Below are positions 9,235 through 17,563 of a DNA stretch of 64,000 bases, one piece after another (within the stretch, counting starts at the first letter, position 1; each line of letters begins with the position of its first letter). The position numbers and the translations under genes are program-made. The notes beneath the pieces were generated by a model, which saw nothing but the letters and a program-made list of their open reading frames with translations, had not been told where the DNA came from and did no database searches. Source of the stretch: Paralysiella testudinis (GTDB taxonomy: Bacteria; Pseudomonadota; Gammaproteobacteria; Burkholderiales; Neisseriaceae); contig NZ_CP069798.1 of assembly GCF_016894345.1 (NCBI RefSeq), positions 2,315,385 through 2,379,384 of the forward strand, in the 5' to 3' direction.

Positions 9235-10460
9235 AGCAATTGCCGAATGGGTGGGGAAATACCGTACTTAGCCAAATTATGGATTTTAAAAATGGTTTAA
9301 ATTTTACAAAATCTAATAATGGTGAAGCAATTAAAATTGTAGGCGTAGGGGATTTCAAGGATTTAACTGAATTAAAATCAACTGAAAATCTAGATATAGT
9401 TTATGTTGATAATACTATTAAAAATGAAGAACTATTAAAAAATGGTGATTTATTACTTGTTCGCTCGAATGGAAATAAAGAACTTATAGGGCGCTGCTTA
9501 TTTTTTCCAATTGTAGAAGAACGATTATCTTTTTCTGGATTTACCATCCGAGGACGAGTGGTTAATAAAGGTGCAGATGCGCAATTTATTTCTAATTTTA
9601 TGCAATCTAAAATTCTAAAGCAGCAAATTCAAAAAAATAGTGGTGGTACAAATATTTCCAATCTTAGCCAAGAAATTTTAAATAGCATTAATATAATGTT
9701 ACCCCCACTCCCCGAACAAACCAAAATCGCCCAAATCCTCGGCACTTGGGACAAGGCCATTCGCACCACCGAACAGCTTATTGCCAACAGCGAACAACAA
9801 AAACAAGCCTTGATGCAGCAGTTGTTGACAGGTAAAAAGCGGTTGTTAAATGATGATGGTGAGCGGTTTTGTGGGGAGTGGGATGAAGCACATTTGAATA
9901 ATTTATTGAGCGAGGTAAGATTAAGAAATCAAAATGAGAATATCCAAAGGGTTTTAAGCGTTACCAACCATAGTGGCTTTGTTTTACCTGAGGAACAATT
10001 TTCAAAAAGGGTTGCCAGCGAAAATGTGTCCAATTACAAAGTCGTAAAGCAAGGGCAGTTTGCCTACAACCCATCACGATTGAATGTGGGTTCATTTGCA
10101 CGATTGGATAAATTTTCAGACGGCATATTAAGCCCTATGTACGTTGTATTTTCTGTTCAATCAAATTTATTGGATAGTGATTTTTTCCTGCACTGGATGC
10201 AATCTCACGAAGTAAACCAGCGGATTAAAAACAGTACGCAAGGCTCAGTAAGAGAATCAGTTGGATTTGATGCTTTCTGTTCTTTTCCGTTTAGACTTCC
10301 AATAATGGAAGAACAACAAAAAATCGCCGCCGTATTAACCGCCGCCGATAATGAAACTGAAACCCTCAAACAAACCCTATGCCGTCTGAAAACCGAAAAA
10401 CAAGCCCTGATGCAGCAGCTTTTGACGGGGAAGTTGCGTGTACAGGTAAAGGCTGCCTGA
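9231..10460 (+). CDS. hsdS: Type I restriction-modification specificity subunit
   Basis: DNA-recognition subunit with two target-recognition domains. TRD1 (about residues 1-160) is followed by a conserved spacer (PLPEQTKIAQILGTWDKAI, then EQQKQALMQQLLTGK). TRD2 (about 205-365) is followed by a matching C-terminal repeat (MEEQQKIAAVLTAAD, then ALMQQLLTGK). TRD1 (about 9240-9705) is strikingly AT-rich compared with the spacer and the rest of the operon, which suggests that the domain was swapped in from a low-GC donor. An AT-type uptake sequence (ATGCCGTCTGAA, 10379-10390) lies in the C-terminal repeat. At 409 aa the length fits the IC subtype. Confidence 0.93.
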   Translation: MKQLPNGWGNTVLSQIMDFKNGLNFTKSNNGEAIKIVGVGDFKDLTELKSTENLDIVYVDNTIKNEELLKNGDLLLVRSNGNKELIGRCLFFPIVEERLSFSGFTIRGRVVNKGADAQFISNFMQSKILKQQIQKNSGGTNISNLSQEILNSINIMLPPLPEQTKIAQILGTWDKAIRTTEQLIANSEQQKQALMQQLLTGKKRLLNDDGERFCGEWDEAHLNNLLSEVRLRNQNENIQRVLSVTNHSGFVLPEEQFSKRVASENVSNYKVVKQGQFAYNPSRLNVGSFARLDKFSDGILSPMYVVFSVQSNLLDSDFFLHWMQSHEVNQRIKNSTQGSVRESVGFDAFCSFPFRLPIMEEQQKIAAVLTAADNETETLKQTLCRLKTEKQALMQQLLTGKLRVQVKAA

Positions 10461-10476
10461 AGCAGGAGGAAAAACA

Positions 10477-11175
10477 ATGAAATTCGAAGTGTATTGCGAT
10501 GAAAACTACCCCGATTTGTTTAATTCCGCCAAGCCCCATGCCGATTTTATGATGATAGGCAGTTTGTGGCTGCCTGAATCACTTAGGAGCGACATCAAGC
10601 AACGAATTTTGGAATTGCGTCAAAAGCATAATATTTGGGGCGAAATCAAGTGGCGCAAGGTGGATAAGCGTGCATTGCCCTTTTATATGGCTTTGCTTGA
10701 TTTGTTTATGGGCTATAAAGACAGTGTTCGGTTTCGCTGTATTGCCGTGAGTCGCCATCAGTTTAAAAGCGATTGGCACAACGGCGATAATGAGCTGGGA
10801 TTTTATAAGTTTTATTATCAGTTGCTGCATCATTGGATTTTAGATTTTAATGAATACCGTATTTTTTGTGATGTAAAGCAAAACAGGGATTTGAAACGTT
10901 TGGATGTCCTCAAGCAATGTTTGGCTAACAGCAATATTTCGGCAAATATCCGGCAAATTCAGTCTTTGCCGTCTTCTGAAGTGGTGTTGATTCAGCTTTG
11001 TGATTTGCTTTTGGGTATGGCTTCTGCCCGAATGAACCGCACTTTGCGCCCCCAAAGTGCCAAAGAGGAATTGGTATTGTCATTAGAGGGGTGGCTGAAT
11101 AAGGAAATCGGCATGACACATCGTGATGAGAAGAAATTCAATGTGTTTCGGATTAATCTGCAAGGAGGCTGGTGA
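10477..11175 (+). CDS. DUF3800-type protein in the RM operon
   Basis: A 232-aa protein that looks like the DUF3800 family, predicted to have an RNase H-like fold. The N-terminal YCDEN resembles the usual Y-x-D-E-S/N motif, with EIKW near residue 48 and a C-terminal aspartate in LCDLLLG that would complete an acidic site. It has no signal or membrane segment. It lies 16 bp after hsdS and overlaps the next gene by one base, so it is part of the cluster. DUF3800 genes recur near defence systems; a nuclease role is inference. Confidence 0.65.
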   Translation: MKFEVYCDENYPDLFNSAKPHADFMMIGSLWLPESLRSDIKQRILELRQKHNIWGEIKWRKVDKRALPFYMALLDLFMGYKDSVRFRCIAVSRHQFKSDWHNGDNELGFYKFYYQLLHHWILDFNEYRIFCDVKQNRDLKRLDVLKQCLANSNISANIRQIQSLPSSEVVLIQLCDLLLGMASARMNRTLRPQSAKEELVLSLEGWLNKEIGMTHRDEKKFNVFRINLQGGW

Positions 11176-11645
11176 TGCAGGATTTGCCTTCTTTACTGAG
11201 TTTGTCTTGTTGGCAGGATTACCGCACTTACTATGAAAACAACTATTGCCGCGCTGAAATCACCACGACTGACGGCATTCGGGTGTATTTTTCAGCGGGC
11301 AAATTCAATCATGCTTTTTATGAAAGCACTAACGACAAAAGCAAAAATGAGTTTAGTCGGCTTCGCGCCGAGCGTATGCCTTGGATAGCCCACACGCTGG
11401 CGCACCCAGAAGCAAGCCTTTATCAAGGCTGGATAAGTGCAAGCAAAACACACAATCCCGCCCGTAGGGTGAGTGTGGTTTATGCGGATTTTGTGGTGGT
11501 GATTGATATAAGTGCCAATCAGCAAAACAAGCTGAAAGCCAATTTTGTGACTTGTTATGTCGCCGATAACAGTATTGGCAGAATAAGAAAATCCCCAGTT
11601 TGGAGCAGGACTGAATGCTGTGCCCAACTGGGGATTGTGGAATGA
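11175..11645 (+). CDS. Uncharacterised protein, possibly a BECR-fold nuclease
   Basis: A 156-aa product. The ATG at 11175 overlaps the DUF3800 stop (TGATG) and has AGGAGG 6 bases upstream; a GTG at 11172 is too close to that site. Features include VYFSAGKFNHAFYES, FSRLRAERMPWI, VVVIDI and FVTCYVADNS ending in RIRKSP. This pattern recalls phage-type BECR (barnase/EndoU/colicin E5-D/RelE-like) nuclease domains, but I cannot confirm it by eye. It has no export signal. Its place inside an RM operon makes a defence or toxin-like role plausible. Confidence 0.45.
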   Translation: MQDLPSLLSLSCWQDYRTYYENNYCRAEITTTDGIRVYFSAGKFNHAFYESTNDKSKNEFSRLRAERMPWIAHTLAHPEASLYQGWISASKTHNPARRVSVVYADFVVVIDISANQQNKLKANFVTCYVADNSIGRIRKSPVWSRTECCAQLGIVE

Positions 11646-11693
11646 GCTGCCGCTGATTCGCTACGCTGGTTCTGCGGCAAAAACCTCGGTAAG

Positions 11694-11715
11694 TTCATTA
11701 CCGATGGGTAATGAA
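11694..11715 (+). other. Small hairpin upstream of hsdR
   Basis: TTCATTACC (11694-11702) pairs perfectly with GGTAATGAA (11707-11715) over a 4-nt loop. It sits in the 177-bp gap before hsdR, which is otherwise without recognisable features. It could be an operator or an mRNA structure. Confidence 0.35.
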
Positions 11716-11822
11716 TCCGTGTTTATGGTAGCGCATAGTAGCGGTTGATTGCAATATTTTTGTTGGATTAAATGTTTAATAGTTGTTTTATTTTGATTAT
11801 TCGAAACAGGTAGGAATACGTT

Positions 11823-14800
11823 ATGCACCACCCCACCCCAAAATTCCAAGAAGAATACAGTGCCAAAATCCCTGCCCTGCTGTTGCTTGCTAACCTCGGC
11901 TGGCGCTATCTGCCGCCATCTGAAGCCTTGGCGTTACGGGACGGGGATAAAAGTGCGGTGGTGTTGGGGGACGTTTTGCGTGAGCAGTTGGCGAAGCGGC
12001 GTTTTGTGTTTGAGGGCGAGTCTTATCCTTTATCCGAACGGGCGATGGATGATTTGGTGGGGCAAATCGGCACGCCGCAATTGGGCGAGGGGCTGCTGCT
12101 TGCCAATGAGCGGATTTACAACCATTTGCTCTACGGTATTTCGGTAACGGAATTTGTGGGCGGTAAAAAGGCGAACCCTACCATTGCTTTGATTGATTGG
12201 GAAAATCCCGACAACAACAGTTTTGCGTTTACCGAAGAGTTTAGCGTGGCGTGCAGCAACAATGTGGATTGCAGACGGCCTGATATAGTGTGTTTTGTCA
12301 ATGGGATTCCGTTGGCGGTGATCGAGGCCAAACGCCCGAACGGCAGCAAGGGGGCGACGGTGGAAGAAGGGATTTCGCAGTGTTTGCGCAATCAAAGGCC
12401 GTCTGAAATACCGCACTTGTTTGCCTACAGCCAATTATTGTTGTCGGTAAACGGAATAGACGCTCGTTACGGCACGTGCGGCACGGCAGCGAAGTTTTGG
12501 GCGGCGTGGCGGGAAGAGGTGTTTGGTGAGCCAGAAATGGCGGCAATTAAAAATCAGCAGCCGTCTGAAACCACTCTTGCGGCAATCTTTACCGACCGCC
12601 AAGGTGCGTTTGCGTGGTATCGGCAATGGTCGGCGCAAACGCTGGCATTAAACGGGCAAGACCGCCTGATGATTGGCTTGCTCACCAAAACCCGTCTGCT
12701 GGAGATGGTGCGGTTTTTTATGCTGTTTGACAAAAAAGCGGACAAGATTGCGGCACGTTATCAGCAGGTGTTTGCGATTAAACGGTTGCTGGCACATCTC
12801 ACCCGGGCCAAGCCGGACGGCAGTCGTGAAAGTGGTGTGATTTGGCACACCACCGGCTCGGGTAAGTCGTTTACGATGGTGTTTTTAAGCAAGGCATTGA
12901 TTTTGCACGATGCGTTAAAGCGTTGCCGTTTGCTGGTGGTAACAGACCGTGTGGATTTGGAAAACCAGCTTTCGGCCACCTTTATGAGCGGCGGTGAACT
13001 GGTGGGCAAGCGGGATAAGACGCAGGCGATGGCAACCTCGGGCAAACGGCTGGCGGAACAAATCGGGAGGGGTAATGAGCGGATTATGTTTACGCTGGTG
13101 CAGAAGTTCAATAGTGCCATCAGGCTGCCTGAATGTTTTAACGACAGTGCTGATTTGATTGTGCTGGTGGATGAAGGGCATCGCAGCCAGGGCGGTGAAA
13201 ACCATATTTATATGAAGCAGGTGCTGCCCAATGCCGCGTTTGTGGCGTTTACCGGCACGCCATTGTTAAAAGACGACAAAACCGCGCATAAATTTGGCTC
13301 GATTATTCACGCCTACACCATGCAAAGAGCGGTGGAAGATGCCACCGTGACCCCGCTTTTATATGAAGAACGCATTCCTGATTTGGATGTAAACGAGCGG
13401 GCGATAGACAGCTGGTTTGAACGGATTACCGAAAGTTTGACCGAAAAACAGCAAAGCGATTTGAAACGCCGCTTTGCCCAAAAACAGGGCGTATATGGTG
13501 CAGACGACCGCATTCATCTGATTGCGCTGGATATTGCCCACCATTTCAGCAAACATATTGCCGCCCCGCTCAAAGGGCAATTGGCGTGCGACAGCAAGGC
13601 TTCGGCTATCCGCTACAAGCGCTATCTTGATGAAGCGGGATTATTTGAATCGGCGGTGGTAATCAGCGCGCCCGATAGCCGTGAAGGCAACAGCGGTGTG
13701 GACGAATCGCAAAGCGATGAAGTGGTGCAATGGTGGGTAAATAATGTCGGCAAACAAGACGAGCAAAATTACAGCAAAAACCTGATCGCCCGTTTTGCCG
13801 ATGAAAACGATCCGCTTAAATTACTGATTGTGGTGGATAAATTATTAACGGGCTTTGATGAGCCGAAAAATGCGGTGCTGTATATCGACAAACCGTTAAA
13901 GCAGCACAATTTAATCCAAGCCATCGCACGGGTAAACCGCCTGCATCCGGCTAAAAAATTCGGGCTGCTGATGGATTACCGGGGCATTTTAAAGGAGCTG
14001 GACACCACCATTGCCCAATATCAGGATCTGGCCGCCCGCACTCAGGGCGGCTACGATATTGCTGACATCGACGGGCTGTATCACCCGATGAGCCATGAAT
14101 ACAAAAAGCTGCCTGCTTTATACGATGCCTTGTGGGCGATTTTTACGGGCGTGGACAATAAACACGATATTGAGCAGCTGCGGCAGGTTCTGGTGCCGAA
14201 AATGCAGGATCAGCATGGCGAATGGGTGGATGCCCGTCTGAAAACACGGGAAGATTTTTACGAAGCCTTAACCGCTTTTTCAGGCTGCCTGAAAGTGGCA
14301 CTGCAATCGGCCTCGTTTTTTGCCGACAGCGCCTTTAGCGAAGCCGATCGCCGTCATTATAAGGAAACACGGCAACAATTCGGCTATTTGCGCCAACTGG
14401 CACGGCAAGATGCGGGTGAAACCGTGGATTTCGGTGAATATGCCGAGCCGATTAAAAAGCTGCTGGACAAACACGTGGTGGGCGTGGCGGTGAAAGAACC
14501 GCAAGGCGTGTATGAAGTCGGCAGAATGGGGCAAGCCGAGCATCCCGAAAAATGGAGCAAAGAGAAAACCCGCAACGAAACCGATATCATCAAAACCCGC
14601 ATCACCCGCAGCATCGAGCAATATTTGCGAGATGACCCCTATGCCCAAGAAGCCTTTTCACGACTGCTCAAAGAAGTGATTGCTCAGGCCGAACAACTGT
14701 TTGATTATGAGCTGAAACAATATTGGCTGTTTCAGGAATTCGAGCAGCAAGTCAAAGCACGCCGTCTGAACGATATTCCCGATGTTTTCGGCGGTAATTT

Positions 14801-15083
14801 CCACGCCCAAGCCTATTACGGCGTATTCAAACAAACGCTGCCTGAATGCTTTGCAGGCAGCGTAGAAACCGAAAAATGGGTGAAGCTGGCGTTTGAAATC
14901 GATAGCGATGTGCAGCAATCCGTTACCGAGCATTCCATCAATCTGCACAATCTCGAAACCGATATCCGCAAAAAACTGCTGCCCAAACTGTTTGCCGTCT
15001 GCAAGGTTGAAAGCGGCGGTATGGAGCAGGCGAAAAAAATGGTGGAAAGCGTGGTGCAGATTGTGCGGGTGGGTGTGAGATGA
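11823..15083 (+). CDS. hsdR: Type I restriction endonuclease subunit R
   Basis: Motor and nuclease subunit, 1086 aa. An N-terminal PD-(D/E)xK nuclease has Asp154 (RRPDIV) and Glu168-x-Lys170 (VIEAKRP). A superfamily 2 translocase follows, with Walker A TTGSGKS near residues 342-348, the DEAD-like VDEGHRSQ, and FTGTPLL. The later helicase part includes VVDKLLTGFDEP and QAIARVNR. The length fits the IC subtype. It carries both GCCGTCTGAA and AGGCTGCCTGAA uptake sequences. The last gene of the cluster overlaps its stop by 4 bp. Confidence 0.95.
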   Translation: MHHPTPKFQEEYSAKIPALLLLANLGWRYLPPSEALALRDGDKSAVVLGDVLREQLAKRRFVFEGESYPLSERAMDDLVGQIGTPQLGEGLLLANERIYNHLLYGISVTEFVGGKKANPTIALIDWENPDNNSFAFTEEFSVACSNNVDCRRPDIVCFVNGIPLAVIEAKRPNGSKGATVEEGISQCLRNQRPSEIPHLFAYSQLLLSVNGIDARYGTCGTAAKFWAAWREEVFGEPEMAAIKNQQPSETTLAAIFTDRQGAFAWYRQWSAQTLALNGQDRLMIGLLTKTRLLEMVRFFMLFDKKADKIAARYQQVFAIKRLLAHLTRAKPDGSRESGVIWHTTGSGKSFTMVFLSKALILHDALKRCRLLVVTDRVDLENQLSATFMSGGELVGKRDKTQAMATSGKRLAEQIGRGNERIMFTLVQKFNSAIRLPECFNDSADLIVLVDEGHRSQGGENHIYMKQVLPNAAFVAFTGTPLLKDDKTAHKFGSIIHAYTMQRAVEDATVTPLLYEERIPDLDVNERAIDSWFERITESLTEKQQSDLKRRFAQKQGVYGADDRIHLIALDIAHHFSKHIAAPLKGQLACDSKASAIRYKRYLDEAGLFESAVVISAPDSREGNSGVDESQSDEVVQWWVNNVGKQDEQNYSKNLIARFADENDPLKLLIVVDKLLTGFDEPKNAVLYIDKPLKQHNLIQAIARVNRLHPAKKFGLLMDYRGILKELDTTIAQYQDLAARTQGGYDIADIDGLYHPMSHEYKKLPALYDALWAIFTGVDNKHDIEQLRQVLVPKMQDQHGEWVDARLKTREDFYEALTAFSGCLKVALQSASFFADSAFSEADRRHYKETRQQFGYLRQLARQDAGETVDFGEYAEPIKKLLDKHVVGVAVKEPQGVYEVGRMGQAEHPEKWSKEKTRNETDIIKTRITRSIEQYLRDDPYAQEAFSRLLKEVIAQAEQLFDYELKQYWLFQEFEQQVKARRLNDIPDVFGGNFHAQAYYGVFKQTLPECFAGSVETEKWVKLAFEIDSDVQQSVTEHSINLHNLETDIRKKLLPKLFAVCKVESGGMEQAKKMVESVVQIVRVGVR

Positions 15084-15832
15084 TGGAAAAAGCCCTGCCG
15101 TCTGAAGCCCTGTATTTCTACTACGGTAATGAAAAAATCTCGTTCACACTCAATGCAGGCTCAAGTCTCACCGACAAAATCCGCATCACCGTCAAACCGT
15201 GTGGCAGCGTGGCCGTATCTGCCCCTTTGCAGGCAGGTAATGATGCCGTGCTGTCGGCAATCAAAAAGCGCGCCCGCTGGATATATCGCCAACAGCAATC
15301 TTTTCTGGCGCAAAACTCAGCCATTGCTCCGCGCCTTTATATCAGCGGTGAAAGCCATTTTTATCTGGGCAAACGCTATCTACTTAAAGTGGTGGAAACG
15401 GCGGATGAGCGGCAAGGTGTGAAGCTGTTGCGCGGGCGGTTGCAGGTGTCGGTGCGGCAGAAAGACAGTGAAAAAGTGCAGGCACTATTAAATGAATGGT
15501 ACAAAACCCGCGCCAAAGAAGTGTTTGCCATGCGGCTGGAAACATTGTTGGTGCAAACCTTTTGGATAAACCAAGCGCCGCCCATCCGCCTGCAAACCAT
15601 GCAAACCCAATGGGGTAATTGCTCGCCCCAAGGCAGGTTGACCTTGAACCCGAATTTAATCAAAGCCCCGCGCGAATGTATTGATTATGTGATTTTGCAC
15701 GAGCTGTGCCACTTGGCGGAGCACAACCACAGCCCCCGCTTTTACCGCCTGATGGCGCAGGTATTGCCCGGATGGCAATCCGTCAAACACCGGCTGGACA
15801 ATATGGCGGCGCAAATTTTAGCATCGCATTAA
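15080..15832 (+). CDS. YgjP-like (DUF45/M48-type) zinc metallopeptidase
   Basis: A 250-aa protein with zinc motif HELCH at 207-211 and probable third ligand His217 in NHSPRF. The upstream signature WGNCSPQGRLTLNP (178-191) is typical of the YgjP/DUF45 family. It overlaps hsdR by 4 bp (ATGA), so the two are translated together. DUF45 metallopeptidases are commonly fused to or linked with type I RM operons; the substrate is unknown and regulated proteolysis of HsdR is only a guess. Confidence 0.85.
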   Translation: MMEKALPSEALYFYYGNEKISFTLNAGSSLTDKIRITVKPCGSVAVSAPLQAGNDAVLSAIKKRARWIYRQQQSFLAQNSAIAPRLYISGESHFYLGKRYLLKVVETADERQGVKLLRGRLQVSVRQKDSEKVQALLNEWYKTRAKEVFAMRLETLLVQTFWINQAPPIRLQTMQTQWGNCSPQGRLTLNPNLIKAPRECIDYVILHELCHLAEHNHSPRFYRLMAQVLPGWQSVKHRLDNMAAQILASH

Positions 15833-16438
15833 CGCCGGCATGCCGGCCGAGAAGAAAAGCGGCAAGGCGGCTGTTGCGGAAAACGGGATGGGTGAATACA
15901 AAATTCAGCACCGCCAATGAATGTTTAGAGGATAGCGTTTCGGTAAACACGGTTTTCATTTCTTCATATAGCGCATAGATATTTTGGGCGATGGTCAGGT
16001 TGTGTACCGCTTGCCATTGCACCGCTTGTAAAAAGAAGATACACCAATTGTTCCAATCGCCCGTTTGTGAAACTGCCCGCATTAAATCGAGATAACGTTC
16101 TTTATGTTCTTCAAAGTAGTCGCTGATGTAAAAATGTGGTGCGCTGATGTTTTGCTTTGCCAGAGCATCAGGGTAATCAGCATTCTGCCGATGCGTCCGT
16201 TGCCGTCTTGAAAGGGGTTCAGTGCCTCGAATTCCAAATGGGAAACGGCGGTTTTGGTTAAAATGGGGGCGGTATCTTTATTGATGTAATCAAACAGTTT
16301 ATCCAGCCCTTTTCCCCGTTTTTCCGGGCGGATGGGCGCAAACAAAATGGCTTTTTTACCTTTGTCACGCATCCGTGAGCAACAAACAAGTTTATCAATC
16401 AAAAATCTATAAAAATGATTAACAAAAAATCTTGTCAA
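15783..16438 (-). pseudogene. Decayed Fic-domain gene
   Basis: Two frames together spell the C-terminal part of a Fic adenylyltransferase. The upstream frame (to about 16155) contains [19 protein letters not shown]. The next one continues [33 protein letters not shown] and PVFRNSR. One base appears lost in an A-run near 16150-16160, since adding an A restores LWQSKNISAPHF. The Fic motif usually begins His-Pro-Phe, but here reads Asn-Pro-Phe, removing the catalytic base. The N-terminal half is absent, and the 3' end runs into the metallopeptidase gene on the opposite strand. AMPylation activity is not expected. Confidence 0.8.
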
Positions 16439-16460
16439 TCACCCATGAGCCACAACAATG

Positions 16461-16496
16461 CTTGTTAATCAATTTAATGCGTTTTTGATTAACAAG
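16461..16496. promoter_or_regulatory. Inverted repeat CTTGTTAATCAA / TTGATTAACAAG
   Basis: A perfect 12-bp inverted repeat (16461-16472 and 16485-16496) with a 12-nt spacer lies just upstream of the decayed fic gene. Related half-sites lie nearby (TGATTAACA near 16417, CTTGTCAATCA near 16430). The same 12-mer occurs at the left edge of the island (5787-5798). It could be an operator array for a lost fic regulator or part of the island end. Confidence 0.45.
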
Positions 16497-16498
16497 GC
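16483..16498 (+). repeat. Right direct repeat flanking the RM island
   Basis: A perfect copy of TTTTGATTAACAAGGC at 5785-5800. Both copies run into a DUS-like sequence: AGGCCGTCTGAA on the left, AGGCTACCTGAA on the right. Confidence 0.7.
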
Positions 16499-16550
16499 TA
16501 CCTGAAACCGCACTTTGCTTTAAACAAATGCTTTCAGACGGCCTCAGCCT

Positions 16551-17450
16551 TCACCCCTGTATTTTCTCCAACAAAAACTCAATCAACACCCGAATCCGTT
16601 TGGCTTTTTGGCTGTTTTGCAGATAGCACAAATAAACGGGCGGGTAGCTTTTCCAATATTTTTCCAACACCGGCACCAGATGGTTGGGCTTTTCCAGCTG
16701 CCGGTAAATCGGTTCGAAAATCCGTGCCAAGCCCAAGCCTTGTTGCGCGGCATCGGTCATCGCATCAATATCGTTGCTCATCAGCTGGTAGGGCATTTCA
16801 ATCACCCAATCCTGCCCTTTGTCGCTCAAAATCAGCGGCAGAATGCGGTTGGTGGTGATAAAGCGGTAGCCGATCAGCTTGTGGTTTTTCAAATCGGGCG
16901 GGGTTTTCGGCGTGCCGAATTCCGCCAGATAGGCCGGCGAAGCAAACAGCCCTTCTTTAAACGAGGGCATCAATTGGCGGGTGACCATATTGTCTTCCAC
17001 CTTGTCGCCAAAGCGGATGGCCAGGTCAAAGCCTTGTTTGAGCAAATCAATGGTGCCGTCGTAAATCGAAATTTCCAGTTGGATATGCGGATAGCGGCGG
17101 CAAAATTCGGCATAGTGCGGCTGGACAATCAGGCGGTAGGCAAAGCGCGACAGGCTGATGCGCACCAAACCAAACGGCGTTTCGCCCAAATCCTGCACGC
17201 TTTCCACCCCGAGCGTTAGCGCCTGCATCGCCGCTTGGGTGTTTTTCACCAGCCGTTGCCCCGCCTCGGTGAGCTCCATTTTGCGGGTGGTGCGGTTGAA
17301 CAAAATAAGCCCGATATGGGCCTCCAGCTGCTTGAGCGCCTTGCTCACCGAAGGCGGCTCGACCTGCAATTTGCGCGCGGCGGCGGCAATGCTGCCTTCT
17401 GCGGCAATGGCGTGAAACACGGTGAGATAACCGTAGATAGAGCTGTGCAT
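16551..17450 (-). CDS. LysR-family transcriptional regulator
   Basis: A DNA-binding regulator of 299 aa. It has an N-terminal winged helix-turn-helix (FHAIAAEGSIAAAARKLQ, then PSVSKALKQLE) and a LysR substrate-binding domain (about residues 90-290). The start at 17450 is chosen because GGAGG lies 5 bases upstream; the ATG at 17462 overlaps that site. It is divergent from the secreted ABM-domain gene at 17564 and probably controls that redox cluster. The shared 113-bp spacer should hold its binding site, which I cannot pinpoint. Confidence 0.88.
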   Translation of the reverse strand: MHSSIYGYLTVFHAIAAEGSIAAAARKLQVEPPSVSKALKQLEAHIGLILFNRTTRKMELTEAGQRLVKNTQAAMQALTLGVESVQDLGETPFGLVRISLSRFAYRLIVQPHYAEFCRRYPHIQLEISIYDGTIDLLKQGFDLAIRFGDKVEDNMVTRQLMPSFKEGLFASPAYLAEFGTPKTPPDLKNHKLIGYRFITTNRILPLILSDKGQDWVIEMPYQLMSNDIDAMTDAAQQGLGLARIFEPIYRQLEKPNHLVPVLEKYWKSYPPVYLCYLQNSQKAKRIRVLIEFLLEKIQG

Positions 17451-17563
17451 GGCAACCTCCATTATTAACTTTTGGCTAATACTGAATGAGAAATAACGGC
17501 CTTTATTCTAACAAAATTTAAACGTAATATCGTGCTCAAGCCACCAATAAATCAGGAGAAATC

